Source: a virus
DNA length: 52,160 bases
Reading direction: 5' to 3' (one strand)
Virus record (IMG/VR): IMGVR_UViG_3300020204_000093
Location: 1 to 52,160 of that record
A program made the position numbers and the translations under genes. The number at the start of each line of letters is the position of its first letter. The first letter of the stretch is position 1. Shown here one piece after another: positions 40,771 through 48,688 of the stretch. Below the pieces are notes generated by a model that saw nothing but the letters and a program-made list of their open reading frames with translations, did no database searches and had not been told where the DNA came from.

Positions 40771-40779
40771 ATTTTACCA
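40771..40779 (-). promoter_or_regulatory. Extended -10-like promoter, near-leaderless, 1335-aa gene
   Basis: The minus strand reads TGGTAAAAT (one mismatch to TATAAT) in the 25-base gap after the reductase gene. Nine bases separate it from ATG 40761, leaving at most a few bases of leader and no Shine-Dalgarno sequence. Confidence 0.4.
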
Positions 40780-40786
40780 CAGAAGA

Positions 40787-42820
40787 CTACTTGTTTATTT
40801 TAATTTCACAGTAGTCTGTGGTGCAATATGACTCTCCCTGAGCCTCAAGATTATCTACACCGTCATAAATAGCACTAAAATCAATATGCTTTAATTTACC
40901 AATATATGACTCATACTCTTCTTCTGTAATTTGAGTATATGGCTGCTGTGGATAAACAGTATTCCCCATTGGAAGGAATGAGACTGCTTTTAATTGTCCC
41001 TCGTGCATGTGCAGTGCTGGAACAACATGCTTTGACTCTGTTTCCTTATCAAATGAAAGAGTTACAGAAACTCCGTTATCTGACCAATATTTTTGAGCAG
41101 TTGCAGCAAGAGCAATCTTCTCAAACAGCGTAACATCCTTTTCAGATCTTCTATGTCCTGACTTAATTGGAAAGTACACAACTGATGTATTTGCTGATAC
41201 TACATCGTCTTCAATTGTGTACCCTGCTGCTTTGAACAAATGCATCATTGGATCTGTGTTTCCAAATCGAACTGCACGAAGGAAAAAGTTTCCTCCAGGC
41301 CCCCAGTGAACTCCAGGAGTTGCACCAGAAAGAATTGATACTGACCCTGATGGCTTAACTGTTGTTACACGAATTGATTCACGAACACATAACCACTCTG
41401 AATAAGAATGATCATATTTACGAATTGTGGTATATCCCTCATCCATCCATTCACGAACTGATGGTAAACCATTTTGATCTGCAAATGAAGCAATACCAGT
41501 TAGGGATGTGCCAATGCGACGATTGCGTTGCATGATACCGTTTGTTTGTGGCCAGTGTGTTGGAACAAGTGTTACAGTCTTTCCATAAAGATATGCGAAC
41601 TTCAGGGTACGCAGGAAGTCCTCCTTGGATTCATGACGATTTAAGTGCACTTCTACAAGTGTACATAGTTCGTATGATTCCAATGGCTGCTCCGCACATG
41701 GGTTGAATCCCATCACACGATAATCCTTACCGTCTGGCGCATCCTTTAGTCGTCCATAATTACGAGCAACATCAAGCCAGATAAAACCTGGTTCTCCGTT
41801 TTCTGTAATTAAATCTACATAGTCTTCGTACCTTGTTCCTACTTCTGCTGAAATAGAATTATTAGACATCCAAGCCCAGCCTGGATTTTCTGGATCAAAT
41901 GAGTTTCTTTCTGGAAATGACTCAGAGTTCTTCAAATTCATAAACACATCATCTCCAGCACTACCCAAAGCAAGGGTTGCTGACCTTCTAACATTTCCTG
42001 AAACTACACAAGTTCCAATCAAATTGACTAGGTCTACAATGGCACGAGAGTCTAGTGTTTCTCCAGCCCTGGAGCCTATCACACGGTCTATCTGGCTGTG
42101 CAACCTGATAAGAGGTGCAGGACCTGATGCAACGCCTCCAAAGCCCTTTATAGGGGCTCCTAGGGGCCTAATTAGATCATAGTTAAACTTCTGTATATTT
42201 TGATTTGGCCTGAGATATGAATTTATCAAAACTCTCACCGACTCAACCCATCCTTCACGAGTGTCTGGAATTTCATAAATCTGTTCTGGCTCTGTAGGGC
42301 TATAAATTGAGAACCCCTTGTCTTGTCCAATAGTATCAAAACCAACACCAATACCAAGCATTAGGGCATCCATTACCCATGCAAACAATGCACCTGGATC
42401 ATTTTTGTCAAGGTCCTTTGTTGATACCATTGCACAGTTTTGAAGTGCTGCAGAGTTCTTTTTCTCCATAGTCATAGGAGTTCCGAATGCCCACATACCA
42501 CGACCTGGCGGGGTCCACTTCAAATTAAACATTCTATCAAATGCTTCTTGTGCTGACTTCTGAGCCTTATAGTCATTCCATGGAAGACGATTTTCTTTAG
42601 CATGATTTTTTTGAACCGAATACATGCCCTCGATTACACGACGACAAACCTCATGCCAGCGTTCTTTAGTTCCATCTTCCTTCATTCGAGAATAAGTACG
42701 AATAAAGGTAATTTCTCCAAGTGAATTTTCTGCTGCATCTTTAAATCCAAATGGACTCTCTACACCTTTATACTTTTCTATAAAATCTTCTGGAAGTTTA
42801 AAACTAAAAAAATCTGACAT
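40787..42820 (-). CDS. nrdJ: Class II (B12-dependent) ribonucleoside-triphosphate reductase
   Basis: 677 residues of the monomeric adenosylcobalamin-dependent type (Lactobacillus leichmannii RTPR), which makes dNTPs from NTPs by a thiyl-radical mechanism. All five key cysteines are present: Cys129 (NCAMVS) and Cys386 (active-site disulfide pair), Cys375 with Glu377 (NPCAEQPLES; radical cysteine and acid, with the 11-residue Cys-Cys spacing of RTPR), and C-terminal Cys666/Cys671 (CTTDYC) for electron relay. The ATG at 42820 is chosen because an extended -10 box starts transcription about 30 bases upstream; the longer reading from 42901 would begin before that. No thioredoxin or cobalamin gene is visible, so the host supplies both. 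Confidence 0.92.
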   Translation of the reverse strand: MSDFFSFKLPEDFIEKYKGVESPFGFKDAAENSLGEITFIRTYSRMKEDGTKERWHEVCRRVIEGMYSVQKNHAKENRLPWNDYKAQKSAQEAFDRMFNLKWTPPGRGMWAFGTPMTMEKKNSAALQNCAMVSTKDLDKNDPGALFAWVMDALMLGIGVGFDTIGQDKGFSIYSPTEPEQIYEIPDTREGWVESVRVLINSYLRPNQNIQKFNYDLIRPLGAPIKGFGGVASGPAPLIRLHSQIDRVIGSRAGETLDSRAIVDLVNLIGTCVVSGNVRRSATLALGSAGDDVFMNLKNSESFPERNSFDPENPGWAWMSNNSISAEVGTRYEDYVDLITENGEPGFIWLDVARNYGRLKDAPDGKDYRVMGFNPCAEQPLESYELCTLVEVHLNRHESKEDFLRTLKFAYLYGKTVTLVPTHWPQTNGIMQRNRRIGTSLTGIASFADQNGLPSVREWMDEGYTTIRKYDHSYSEWLCVRESIRVTTVKPSGSVSILSGATPGVHWGPGGNFFLRAVRFGNTDPMMHLFKAAGYTIEDDVVSANTSVVYFPIKSGHRRSEKDVTLFEKIALAATAQKYWSDNGVSVTLSFDKETESKHVVPALHMHEGQLKAVSFLPMGNTVYPQQPYTQITEEEYESYIGKLKHIDFSAIYDGVDNLEAQGESYCTTDYCEIKINK

Positions 42821-42857
42821 AATATTTGATCGTCCTTTCAAAACGGAATAAGTGTTA

Positions 42858-42866
42858 ATTATAGCA
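42858..42866 (-). promoter_or_regulatory. Extended -10 promoter of the ribonucleotide reductase
   Basis: The minus strand reads TGCTATAAT, a perfect extended -10, with a fair -35 (TTTACT) 16 bases upstream. The start site would fall near 42851, about 30 bases before ATG 42820; AAAGGA lies in the leader at rather long spacing. Confidence 0.65.
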
Positions 42867-42874
42867 GAGTTTTG

Positions 42875-42914
42875 CAAAAAGTAAAACTCTCCTCTAAACA
42901 ACAGGTTGAGAGTT
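42875..42914 (-). terminator. Probable terminator of the oxygenase/dehydrogenase operon
   Basis: On the minus strand AACTCTC pairs with GAGAGTT across a 16-base loop (42885-42914) and is followed by TTACTTTTT. A second, alternative 7-bp hairpin (42867-42889) overlaps it. The long loop lowers confidence, but the place, right after the dehydrogenase stop codon and before the reductase promoter, fits. Confidence 0.45.
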
Positions 42915-42919
42915 AAAAA

Positions 42920-43582
42920 CTATTTACCACTAAGTATATGATTTATCTCTATATGATTTATGTTAACATGTTTAGGTAGACTTGCTACCCATCTTATAGA
43001 CTCAGCCATATCTTCAGCAGTTATGGCAATGTCTCTTTTTTCTTCTTGTGTATCAATTGTTCCTGGGCAAATTTCAGTAACTTTAATTCCATACTCTGGA
43101 AACTCCAGCCTCATTGTATCAACAAGTGCCATCATTCCTCTTTTAGCATTTGTATAGTTTCCTCCTGACCTATAAGCAAACTTTCCTCCAAGAGAACTAA
43201 TGAATATAATGGTGGCAGACTCTGATTTTTTCATACAGGGAACAAACAATTGAGACAAATACATTGGCCCAGATACATTTATATCATACGCTCTTCTAAA
43301 ATTATCCATTGTCTCATTTATAATGCTAGTTGGGCCAGAGCCTCCTCCTGCATTGTTCACTAGAAGATCTAGGGTTATATCTTTGTATTTATCATAAAAC
43401 TTCTTTATTTCGTTAGCACTTGTAATGTCCATCTGATAAACTTCTACGCTATCTCCAACAAGTCCTGAAACTTTTGACAAGTCTCTTGATACAGCAATAA
43501 CCTTATATCCACTTTCAGATAAAAGTTTTACAGTTGCATAACCAACACCTTTGCTTGCTCCTGTAACAATTGCTGTTTTCAC
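42920..43582 (-). CDS. Short-chain dehydrogenase/reductase (SDR)
   Basis: 220 residues of a classical SDR: Rossmann cofactor motif TGASKGVG (7-14), NNAG (76-79), Ser129/130 in FISSLGG, and catalytic Tyr143-x3-Lys147 (YTNAK). Arg33 after the second strand (AVSRD) suggests NADP(H) preference. SDRs interconvert alcohols and ketones. It is the last gene of the six-oxygenase operon and starts (GTG) in a TAGTG overlap with the previous oxygenase, so oxygenases and SDR are made together; it could oxidise or reduce a group placed by them, which is inference. It is shorter than the usual 250 residues but all motifs are intact. Confidence 0.88.
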   Translation of the reverse strand: MKTAIVTGASKGVGYATVKLLSESGYKVIAVSRDLSKVSGLVGDSVEVYQMDITSANEIKKFYDKYKDITLDLLVNNAGGGSGPTSIINETMDNFRRAYDINVSGPMYLSQLFVPCMKKSESATIIFISSLGGKFAYRSGGNYTNAKRGMMALVDTMRLEFPEYGIKVTEICPGTIDTQEEKRDIAITAEDMAESIRWVASLPKHVNINHIEINHILSGK

Positions 43583-44274
43583 TACATAGACCTATGAAAT
43601 TCCATATTGTTGTGAATCCAGTGAGATGGAACCATATACTTAAACTTACTTTTTACCAAATGTGCTGTGTGATAGTATGGAGCAGAAGATGGAAAAATAA
43701 TAATGCTTCCTGCTTTTGGCTTAATTCCAAAATCAATTATTTTTTTGTTTCGTTCATCTTCATAGTCTTCAATAGGTCTTATTGCATCATTGTTTTCATA
43801 ATCATTTAAACTAAAAGATATTTCTCCGCCCTCAAAGTCATCATTTAGATACATAACTAAAGAATATCTTAATGTTTTATCACCGTCAAGTTGATCAAAA
43901 TGAGAACCCATATAGGTTCCAGTATAATATTTTTTTATGTTAAAGACTGGAAAAAGATTTGGCTCTTCATAGTCACCAATAGATTCTGCATAGTCTTTGG
44001 ACACAGAATAGAACGAGTCCATAATATTGTTATAAACAAAAAGCATTTTTTCTTTATACAAACCGTCAAGGTTATTAATAAGTTTTAAATCAAATGAGAC
44101 TGTGTCTCCGTATATACATTCTTTGTCATTTGACGCTGTCCAAGTATCCCACATTTTTTTGCCGTCATTTTTGTATACATCTTCTAATTCAGACAAAGAA
44201 CTTATCACTTCATCTAAATTTTTTACAGCATCGTCATAATAATATACCTTGTCGTGAAGTATGGTTTTAATCAT
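43582..44274 (-). CDS. 2OG-Fe(II) oxygenase, P4H-type, no. 1
   Basis: 230 residues from ATG 44274 (TAATG overlap; the upstream TTG reading adds four residues). The double-stranded beta-helix iron site is complete: His125-x-Asp127 (SHFDQ), His202 (YYHTAH), and Lys212 for 2-oxoglutarate. The core has MYLNDDFEGGEISF and GIKPKAGSIIIFP, standard in prolyl-4-hydroxylase-like enzymes. These enzymes use 2-oxoglutarate and O2 to hydroxylate a protein, peptide or small molecule. It is the nearest paralogue of the next enzyme (shared LFPVF/LFPQY, HFDQ, HTAHLVKS, HWIH), so the pair arose by local duplication. The substrate is unknown. Confidence 0.88.
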   Translation of the reverse strand: MIKTILHDKVYYYDDAVKNLDEVISSLSELEDVYKNDGKKMWDTWTASNDKECIYGDTVSFDLKLINNLDGLYKEKMLFVYNNIMDSFYSVSKDYAESIGDYEEPNLFPVFNIKKYYTGTYMGSHFDQLDGDKTLRYSLVMYLNDDFEGGEISFSLNDYENNDAIRPIEDYEDERNKKIIDFGIKPKAGSIIIFPSSAPYYHTAHLVKSKFKYMVPSHWIHNNMEFHRSM

Positions 44275-44903
44275 TAGTGAATCCAATGCTGTGGAACCAT
44301 TATTTTTTCGCCACTTTTAACTAGGTGGGCGGTGTGATGATATGGTGGAGATGGTGGAAATACAATAACGCTCCCTGCTTTTGGCTTAATAGCAAAGGTA
44401 AAATTTTTATTTTTTTCCGCTTCTAGAAAGTCTGGCTCAGGGCTTGAATTTTTTAGAACTCCATCTGGAGAAGCAATAGTAAAAGATATTTCTCCTCCCT
44501 CATAATTGTCATTTAAGTACATAACAAAAGAGACTTTTAGTCTTTCATCTCCTTCTTGCTGATCAAAATGTGCACCCATAAATGTTCCTGGCTGATACTT
44601 CTTAATAGGGTACTGAGGAAATAGTTTAGGCTCATCTGTAATTCCTTGTGCCTTAGCGTAATCTTTTGCAACATCATCAAATGCTTTTCTTAATGTTTCA
44701 TAAATATACTTATTTTTTTCATCAGCATCTGGAGTCAGTGCAATAGTTTTATCTGTTCCATAGACATAGTGTTGACCGCTACAGGCCATCCATTCGCCCC
44801 AGGGATCCTTGTTGTCATTCTCAATTGCGTCAACAAGTTTCTTTGGGTCTTCAATTACATTTGTGTAATAGTAAACCTTTTCTTCAAGTATTTCTTTGTC
44901 CAT
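44274..44903 (-). CDS. 2OG-Fe(II) oxygenase, P4H-type, no. 2
   Basis: 209 residues. Iron ligands His112-x-Asp114 (AHFDQQ) and His190 (YHHTAH), with Lys200 for 2-oxoglutarate; core MYLNDNYEGGEISF and KPKAGSVIVFPP. It is a clear sister of no. 1, including the same C-terminal HWIH. GAGGAG lies before ATG 44903. The first 100 residues (helices with YVYGTDKTIALTPDADE) are specific to this pair and probably set the substrate. Confidence 0.88.
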   Translation of the reverse strand: MDKEILEEKVYYYTNVIEDPKKLVDAIENDNKDPWGEWMACSGQHYVYGTDKTIALTPDADEKNKYIYETLRKAFDDVAKDYAKAQGITDEPKLFPQYPIKKYQPGTFMGAHFDQQEGDERLKVSFVMYLNDNYEGGEISFTIASPDGVLKNSSPEPDFLEAEKNKNFTFAIKPKAGSVIVFPPSPPYHHTAHLVKSGEKIMVPQHWIH

Positions 44904-44914
44904 TTTGTGTCTCC

Positions 44915-45577
44915 TCAGTATTTATTCTTCTCATAAAAACCTGTTACCTTCATAAATCCCACAGTAACATACCTTATGGGTCCTTCTCCTACAAACCTTA
45001 CTCCATGCTCATACTCTTCATTACCTGGAAAAATAAGCAATGTCCTTGGCTTTGGTCTCAAGTCTGAGTTTTCCTTATTTTTAAAAAATAAAGTCCCGTC
45101 CTTGTAGTCGTCATTGATATATAGTATAGCAGCATATCTAATAGATGGATCTGTATGCTGATCTGTATGAGACTTAAGTTCAACACCCGCCTGCATCCTT
45201 TGGAGCGTTCCAAACCCAGCAAGTTCTAAAGATGGATCTGCCTTTTCTAATAGTCTTCCAAGCCTACCTTGTAAGGTTATGCTTATCTCTTCTGTTGTAA
45301 TGTTTAGGTTTTTATCTGCCCAATTTTGAGTGATTTCAAATTTTCCTTCTGCTACAAGATTTTCTACATCGTCCCTTCCAAATTTTTCCATGCAAAATCT
45401 AGCAAGATTTTTTGTATATTCTATTGACCAGTCTTCTTCTGGCGTTCTATTAATTATGTTTAGGATGGTCTGCAACTCTTCTTCGGTCATAAAGTCTTCT
45501 ATAGACAAAATATGATCATGAAAAACTTCAGTATTGTATCCAGCGTTGTCGAATTCCTTTTTTAAAAAAACCTCCAT
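44915..45577 (-). CDS. 2OG-Fe(II) oxygenase, P4H-type, no. 3
   Basis: 220 residues. Iron ligands His137-x-Asp139 (SHTDQHTD), His191 (YEHGVRFV), with Arg202 for 2-oxoglutarate; core LYINDDYKDGTLFF and LRPKPRTLLIFPG. The EGGE of the other members is replaced by KDGT, so it is one of the more divergent ones. The N-terminal 100 residues are helical (FMTEEELQTILNIINRTPEED). AGAGGAG precedes the ATG, which lies one base before the stop of the upstream enzyme. Confidence 0.87.
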   Translation of the reverse strand: MEVFLKKEFDNAGYNTEVFHDHILSIEDFMTEEELQTILNIINRTPEEDWSIEYTKNLARFCMEKFGRDDVENLVAEGKFEITQNWADKNLNITTEEISITLQGRLGRLLEKADPSLELAGFGTLQRMQAGVELKSHTDQHTDPSIRYAAILYINDDYKDGTLFFKNKENSDLRPKPRTLLIFPGNEEYEHGVRFVGEGPIRYVTVGFMKVTGFYEKNKY

Positions 45578-46324
45578 CTACAACTCCTCTACCTTGTACC
45601 TATTTCCGTTAGCATCAAGTTTCCACCCTTGCTTTAATAGTTCTTGCCACTCTGCTCTCTCTATTTCCTGCTTGGCTCTTGTCTCTTTCATTTCTGCTGC
45701 CCAAGCATCTCTTAGTTCTTGTGGGTATGCGTCTTCTTCACGATCATCCCAGAATGAACCTATGGTATACCTAACTCCTTTAGTTATAAGAGTTACTTCA
45801 TGCATATTATTAAATCCCCCGTCAAATGCAGCAAGCATTCCAACTTTAGGTTGAATATTTATTTCTTGATCTGGGAACTGTAAAAGCCCTCCCTCAAAAT
45901 TATCATTTAAATATAAGAATGCTGCATATCGACTTCTAGTAAAAGCACCAGAATGTCCATGCTCATCTGTATTGTCAGAATGTTTTCTTGCATAAGCACC
46001 TGGCTCCCATTTCTGAGTATGATATCCAATTTGAGAAATTATCTTAGGATCGAGGTCATGAACGCTTGCAACAGCATCAATGATTCCTTGTTTTATTTGT
46101 GAAAATACATCGCTTGGCAATCCTTCATTTTCTACATGCTCATCATTATCTTGTGGCAGAACTGAAGAATAAGACTCATAGAAAGATATGGGCATCCAGT
46201 TAATCAACCCAAGTTCTGCATGCTTATCTAAAACCTTTACAAGTTTTGCAGCAGTTTCTGCATCAATAAAGTTTTCATAAATAACTATATCTTTAGTTAT
46301 TCTTTTTTTGTTTTCTAGATTCAT
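45578..46324 (-). CDS. 2OG-Fe(II) oxygenase, P4H-type, no. 4
   Basis: 248 residues. Iron ligands His115-x-Asp117 (RKHSDNTDEHGHSG), His175 (NNMHEVTLI), with Arg185 for 2-oxoglutarate; core LYLNDNFEGGLLQF and QPKVGMLAAFDGG. A charged C-terminal extension of about 50 residues after the barrel (EMKETRAKQEIERAEWQELL) is helical and might mediate contacts; other members lack it. AAGGA lies just before ATG 46324, which overlaps the upstream stop (ATGA). Confidence 0.87.
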   Translation of the reverse strand: MNLENKKRITKDIVIYENFIDAETAAKLVKVLDKHAELGLINWMPISFYESYSSVLPQDNDEHVENEGLPSDVFSQIKQGIIDAVASVHDLDPKIISQIGYHTQKWEPGAYARKHSDNTDEHGHSGAFTRSRYAAFLYLNDNFEGGLLQFPDQEINIQPKVGMLAAFDGGFNNMHEVTLITKGVRYTIGSFWDDREEDAYPQELRDAWAAEMKETRAKQEIERAEWQELLKQGWKLDANGNRYKVEEL

Positions 46325-47178
46325 TTTATCCTTCTTTCTTTTTCAGTATTCCATTTATTTGGATTTGCAATTCTAAATGCCTCTAAAATTCCTGGCTGCA
46401 TTTCTTGCCATTTTTCCTTGCCATATTTTTCTTCATTTTCAAACCAATCAGGACTTCCCAAAGAATATTTCATCCAATACATTCTTGCCAAGTATTTTGA
46501 TTTTTTATATGAGGGCATAACTCCATGAAGATATATAGAATTTTCAGACATCAAGAGTTCTGGATGACCAGAAGGGAAAACAACCATATCTCCAGCCTCT
46601 GGCTTATACATATAGGCTTCTCCATTTGCTATGAAATCAATCTCTCCACCTTCATAGTCATCATTAAAATATGTTAAGGCAGTAATTGCAAATTTATATC
46701 CTGGACTTGTAATTGGCTCTCGTATATAGTCTGTATGGTATGTCATTGCTACCACATCCTCAACGTTTTCATGATATCTTGCTATTGATGGACCGCTAAT
46801 CGTCCACTCTTTTACATCATAATTTTTTTTATCTTTAATATTTGGAACAATTTTATTTTTATCAAAATCAACATTGTTTTTTAAGACATAGTCTTCTGTT
46901 GCTTTATGAAAATTAACAAATATTTCTAAAAGAATATCCTTATGCACTTTTTCTTTTTCTGTTTTTGTTTCTATTTTTTTTATTTCTTTAACTGGTAACA
47001 TATCGCCAAAATTTTTAAAAGTTGGGGAAAGATATTCTCCAAAATGTGACCACTTAGACCAGGGGGCAAGAAGTCCATCTGTTCCATCTGACTCTTTTAA
47101 TGTTTGATATATATAGTCAATGTCTTTATACAAACCTTTATATACAACAATTTTTGGATATATCTCTACAGCATTCAT
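46321..47178 (-). CDS. 2OG-Fe(II) oxygenase, P4H-type, no. 5
   Basis: 285 residues, the longest of the set. Iron ligands His148-x-Asp150 (TYHTDYI), His218 (YLHGVMPSY), with Lys228 for 2-oxoglutarate; core TYFNDDYEGGEIDF and KPEAGDMVVFPSG. The N-terminal 140 residues are largely helical and specific to this member, and a 50-residue tail follows the barrel. It overlaps its neighbours by four bases on each side. Confidence 0.87.
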   Translation of the reverse strand: MNAVEIYPKIVVYKGLYKDIDYIYQTLKESDGTDGLLAPWSKWSHFGEYLSPTFKNFGDMLPVKEIKKIETKTEKEKVHKDILLEIFVNFHKATEDYVLKNNVDFDKNKIVPNIKDKKNYDVKEWTISGPSIARYHENVEDVVAMTYHTDYIREPITSPGYKFAITALTYFNDDYEGGEIDFIANGEAYMYKPEAGDMVVFPSGHPELLMSENSIYLHGVMPSYKKSKYLARMYWMKYSLGSPDWFENEEKYGKEKWQEMQPGILEAFRIANPNKWNTEKERRIK

Positions 47179-47936
47179 TGACCATTCCTAATTCCATTGT
47201 CTGGGTCCCAGGCTCTTATTGACTCATCGTTAGGAAAAATTCTATGATATTTTTTATTAAAGTCTGGCTTTTCTTCTCCAGTGTGCCCTAGAATTTCCCA
47301 AAAGAATGGGCAGGTATATCTAGTACCATTTTTAATTTTTGTTACTCCATGAACATAATTCATATCCCCTGGGAAAAAATATGCCGAACCTCTTTTTGGT
47401 TTAAACTGTATTCCCTGATTAGGAAAATACAACTCTCCACCTTCATAGTCATCATTTATATAGAATAAACTTGCAATATCATAGTTTGGAAAATCATTAG
47501 GAGTTCCTGCATCTGGGCCAGAGTGCAACTCTTTGTCTGCATGGGGCAACTGATATTGGCCAGGATTCCACTTTACAATAGTTTGCCCAGTAGGTTGAAC
47601 ACTAACATTAAAAAATTTTTCAATAACTGGCTGAAGTTTATTAAACAAGCCAACAATTACTGGAACAATATTTGGATCATTTTGGTTAAGAGATGGCGCA
47701 CTTGCTACTCTATCTTTCCAGTAGTCTGCATCATAAATGACAGTGCCATTTTCATTTTTATGACTTTGGGTAACATCCCAGATAGTTATGCTTCGTGCTG
47801 CATTGTCTAAAAAGTCAACCTCTGCTTGAGTCATAAAGTTTTCTAACTCAATAATATTTTCTGATCCGCTTCCAAAAAAGCCAGAAGGTGTGCTTGATGG
47901 CTTTCTCACTACGGTTATGGCTTCTTGTGAATTCAT
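47175..47936 (-). CDS. 2OG-Fe(II) oxygenase, P4H-type, no. 6
   Basis: 253 residues. Iron ligands His132-x-Asp134 (PHADKELH), His196 (YVHGVTKI), with Arg206 for 2-oxoglutarate; core FYINDDYEGGELYF and KPKRGSAYFFPGDMN, close to the family consensus. It heads the six-oxygenase-plus-SDR operon: a TGATATAAT box sits exactly six bases before ATG 47936, with no ribosome site between, so the transcript is probably leaderless. A start further downstream is not favoured, because the next in-frame Met (35) would remove the first helix. Confidence 0.88.
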   Translation of the reverse strand: MNSQEAITVVRKPSSTPSGFFGSGSENIIELENFMTQAEVDFLDNAARSITIWDVTQSHKNENGTVIYDADYWKDRVASAPSLNQNDPNIVPVIVGLFNKLQPVIEKFFNVSVQPTGQTIVKWNPGQYQLPHADKELHSGPDAGTPNDFPNYDIASLFYINDDYEGGELYFPNQGIQFKPKRGSAYFFPGDMNYVHGVTKIKNGTRYTCPFFWEILGHTGEEKPDFNKKYHRIFPNDESIRAWDPDNGIRNGQ

Positions 47937-47942
47937 ATTTAA

Positions 47943-47951
47943 ATTATATCA
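47943..47951 (-). promoter_or_regulatory. Extended -10 promoter, leaderless type, six-oxygenase operon
   Basis: The minus strand reads TGATATAAT in the 35-base gap after the partner-protein gene. Six bases separate it from ATG 47936, so the predicted start site is the A of the start codon. No Shine-Dalgarno sequence is present. Confidence 0.6.
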
Positions 47952-47971
47952 CAGGCTTTATATCCTATAAT

Positions 47972-48688
47972 TTACATACCTTTCTCAGTATTGTCTTCTA
48001 CATAAAGTTTTAAAGTTTTTACTTCATGGGAGCCAAGGCTTTCTCCCTTTTCATTTATAGCATCTCTGTACCAGTCTGTCCATTGTCCAGAACTATTAAC
48101 CTCTTGTGCTGCTTGTCCATACTTAATGTTTGCTTGTTCTCTTACTCTACCCTCATCTTCATAATTAACAATTTGAATTTTAGTGTTATTTAAATTTGTT
48201 AAAGATATTGGAATAATTGTTGCTATTGGAGTTCCTGCTTTTATGGTAATTGTTTCATTTGCTTTTTTTGCTTTGATTGCCAATGGTAAGGGATTTTCAT
48301 AAAAAGATGTACTTATTAGATTGGACATTGTTTCAAAATTTTCATTAAAATAGTTAACAGGATTAATCGTCCATATGCTAACATCTTTGTCTGTTTTAAA
48401 AACTAAGCCTGTATTAAAACTTATAGATGACTGCCCCCTACCTGAATAAGAGCCATCTGGGCCAGATATTATATTTATGTGCTGATCGGTTTGATCATTT
48501 ACGCCATCCCAAATAAATTGAATATCTTCTTCACAAAACATATTCCACCCAACAACATTTGCCTGAGTTACGGGGAAACATCTATATGCATGGTTTTCTG
48601 ATGTTGCATCCATCCAATCTCTTTTAATTGACATTGGACTAATGTTAAATTTAATACCACGCATTTTTTCTATAGATATATTGAACAC
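47972..48688 (-). CDS. Unknown beta-rich partner protein, copy B, 238 aa
   Basis: Not an oxygenase: no H-x-D/H set is present. It is beta-rich and shares with the 49383-50150 protein a run of motifs (S-x-W/L-x-x-x-P-x-N-x-F and, about 60 residues on, I-x-AGTP-x-x-x-I-x-P; here SIWTINPVNYF and IKAGTPIATIIP). I associate this pattern with an uncharacterised phage/bacterial family of unknown function (possibly the one called DUF6065). It directly follows a P4H-type enzyme, repeating the order seen one step upstream. Start is GTG at 48688 in a TAGTG overlap; an ATG at 48664 is the alternative. Confidence 0.6.
   Translation of the reverse strand: MFNISIEKMRGIKFNISPMSIKRDWMDATSENHAYRCFPVTQANVVGWNMFCEEDIQFIWDGVNDQTDQHINIISGPDGSYSGRGQSSISFNTGLVFKTDKDVSIWTINPVNYFNENFETMSNLISTSFYENPLPLAIKAKKANETITIKAGTPIATIIPISLTNLNNTKIQIVNYEDEGRVREQANIKYGQAAQEVNSSGQWTDWYRDAINEKGESLGSHEVKTLKLYVEDNTEKGM

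Noticed and set aside
40787-42901. Longer reading of the ribonucleotide reductase from 42901
   Set aside because: The additional 27 residues include the promoter and terminator region and do not resemble RTPR N-termini; the ATG at 42820 fits the promoter.
43582-44286. TTG start for oxygenase no. 1
   Set aside because: An ATG four codons later forms a TAATG overlap with the upstream gene, the usual coupling in this genome.
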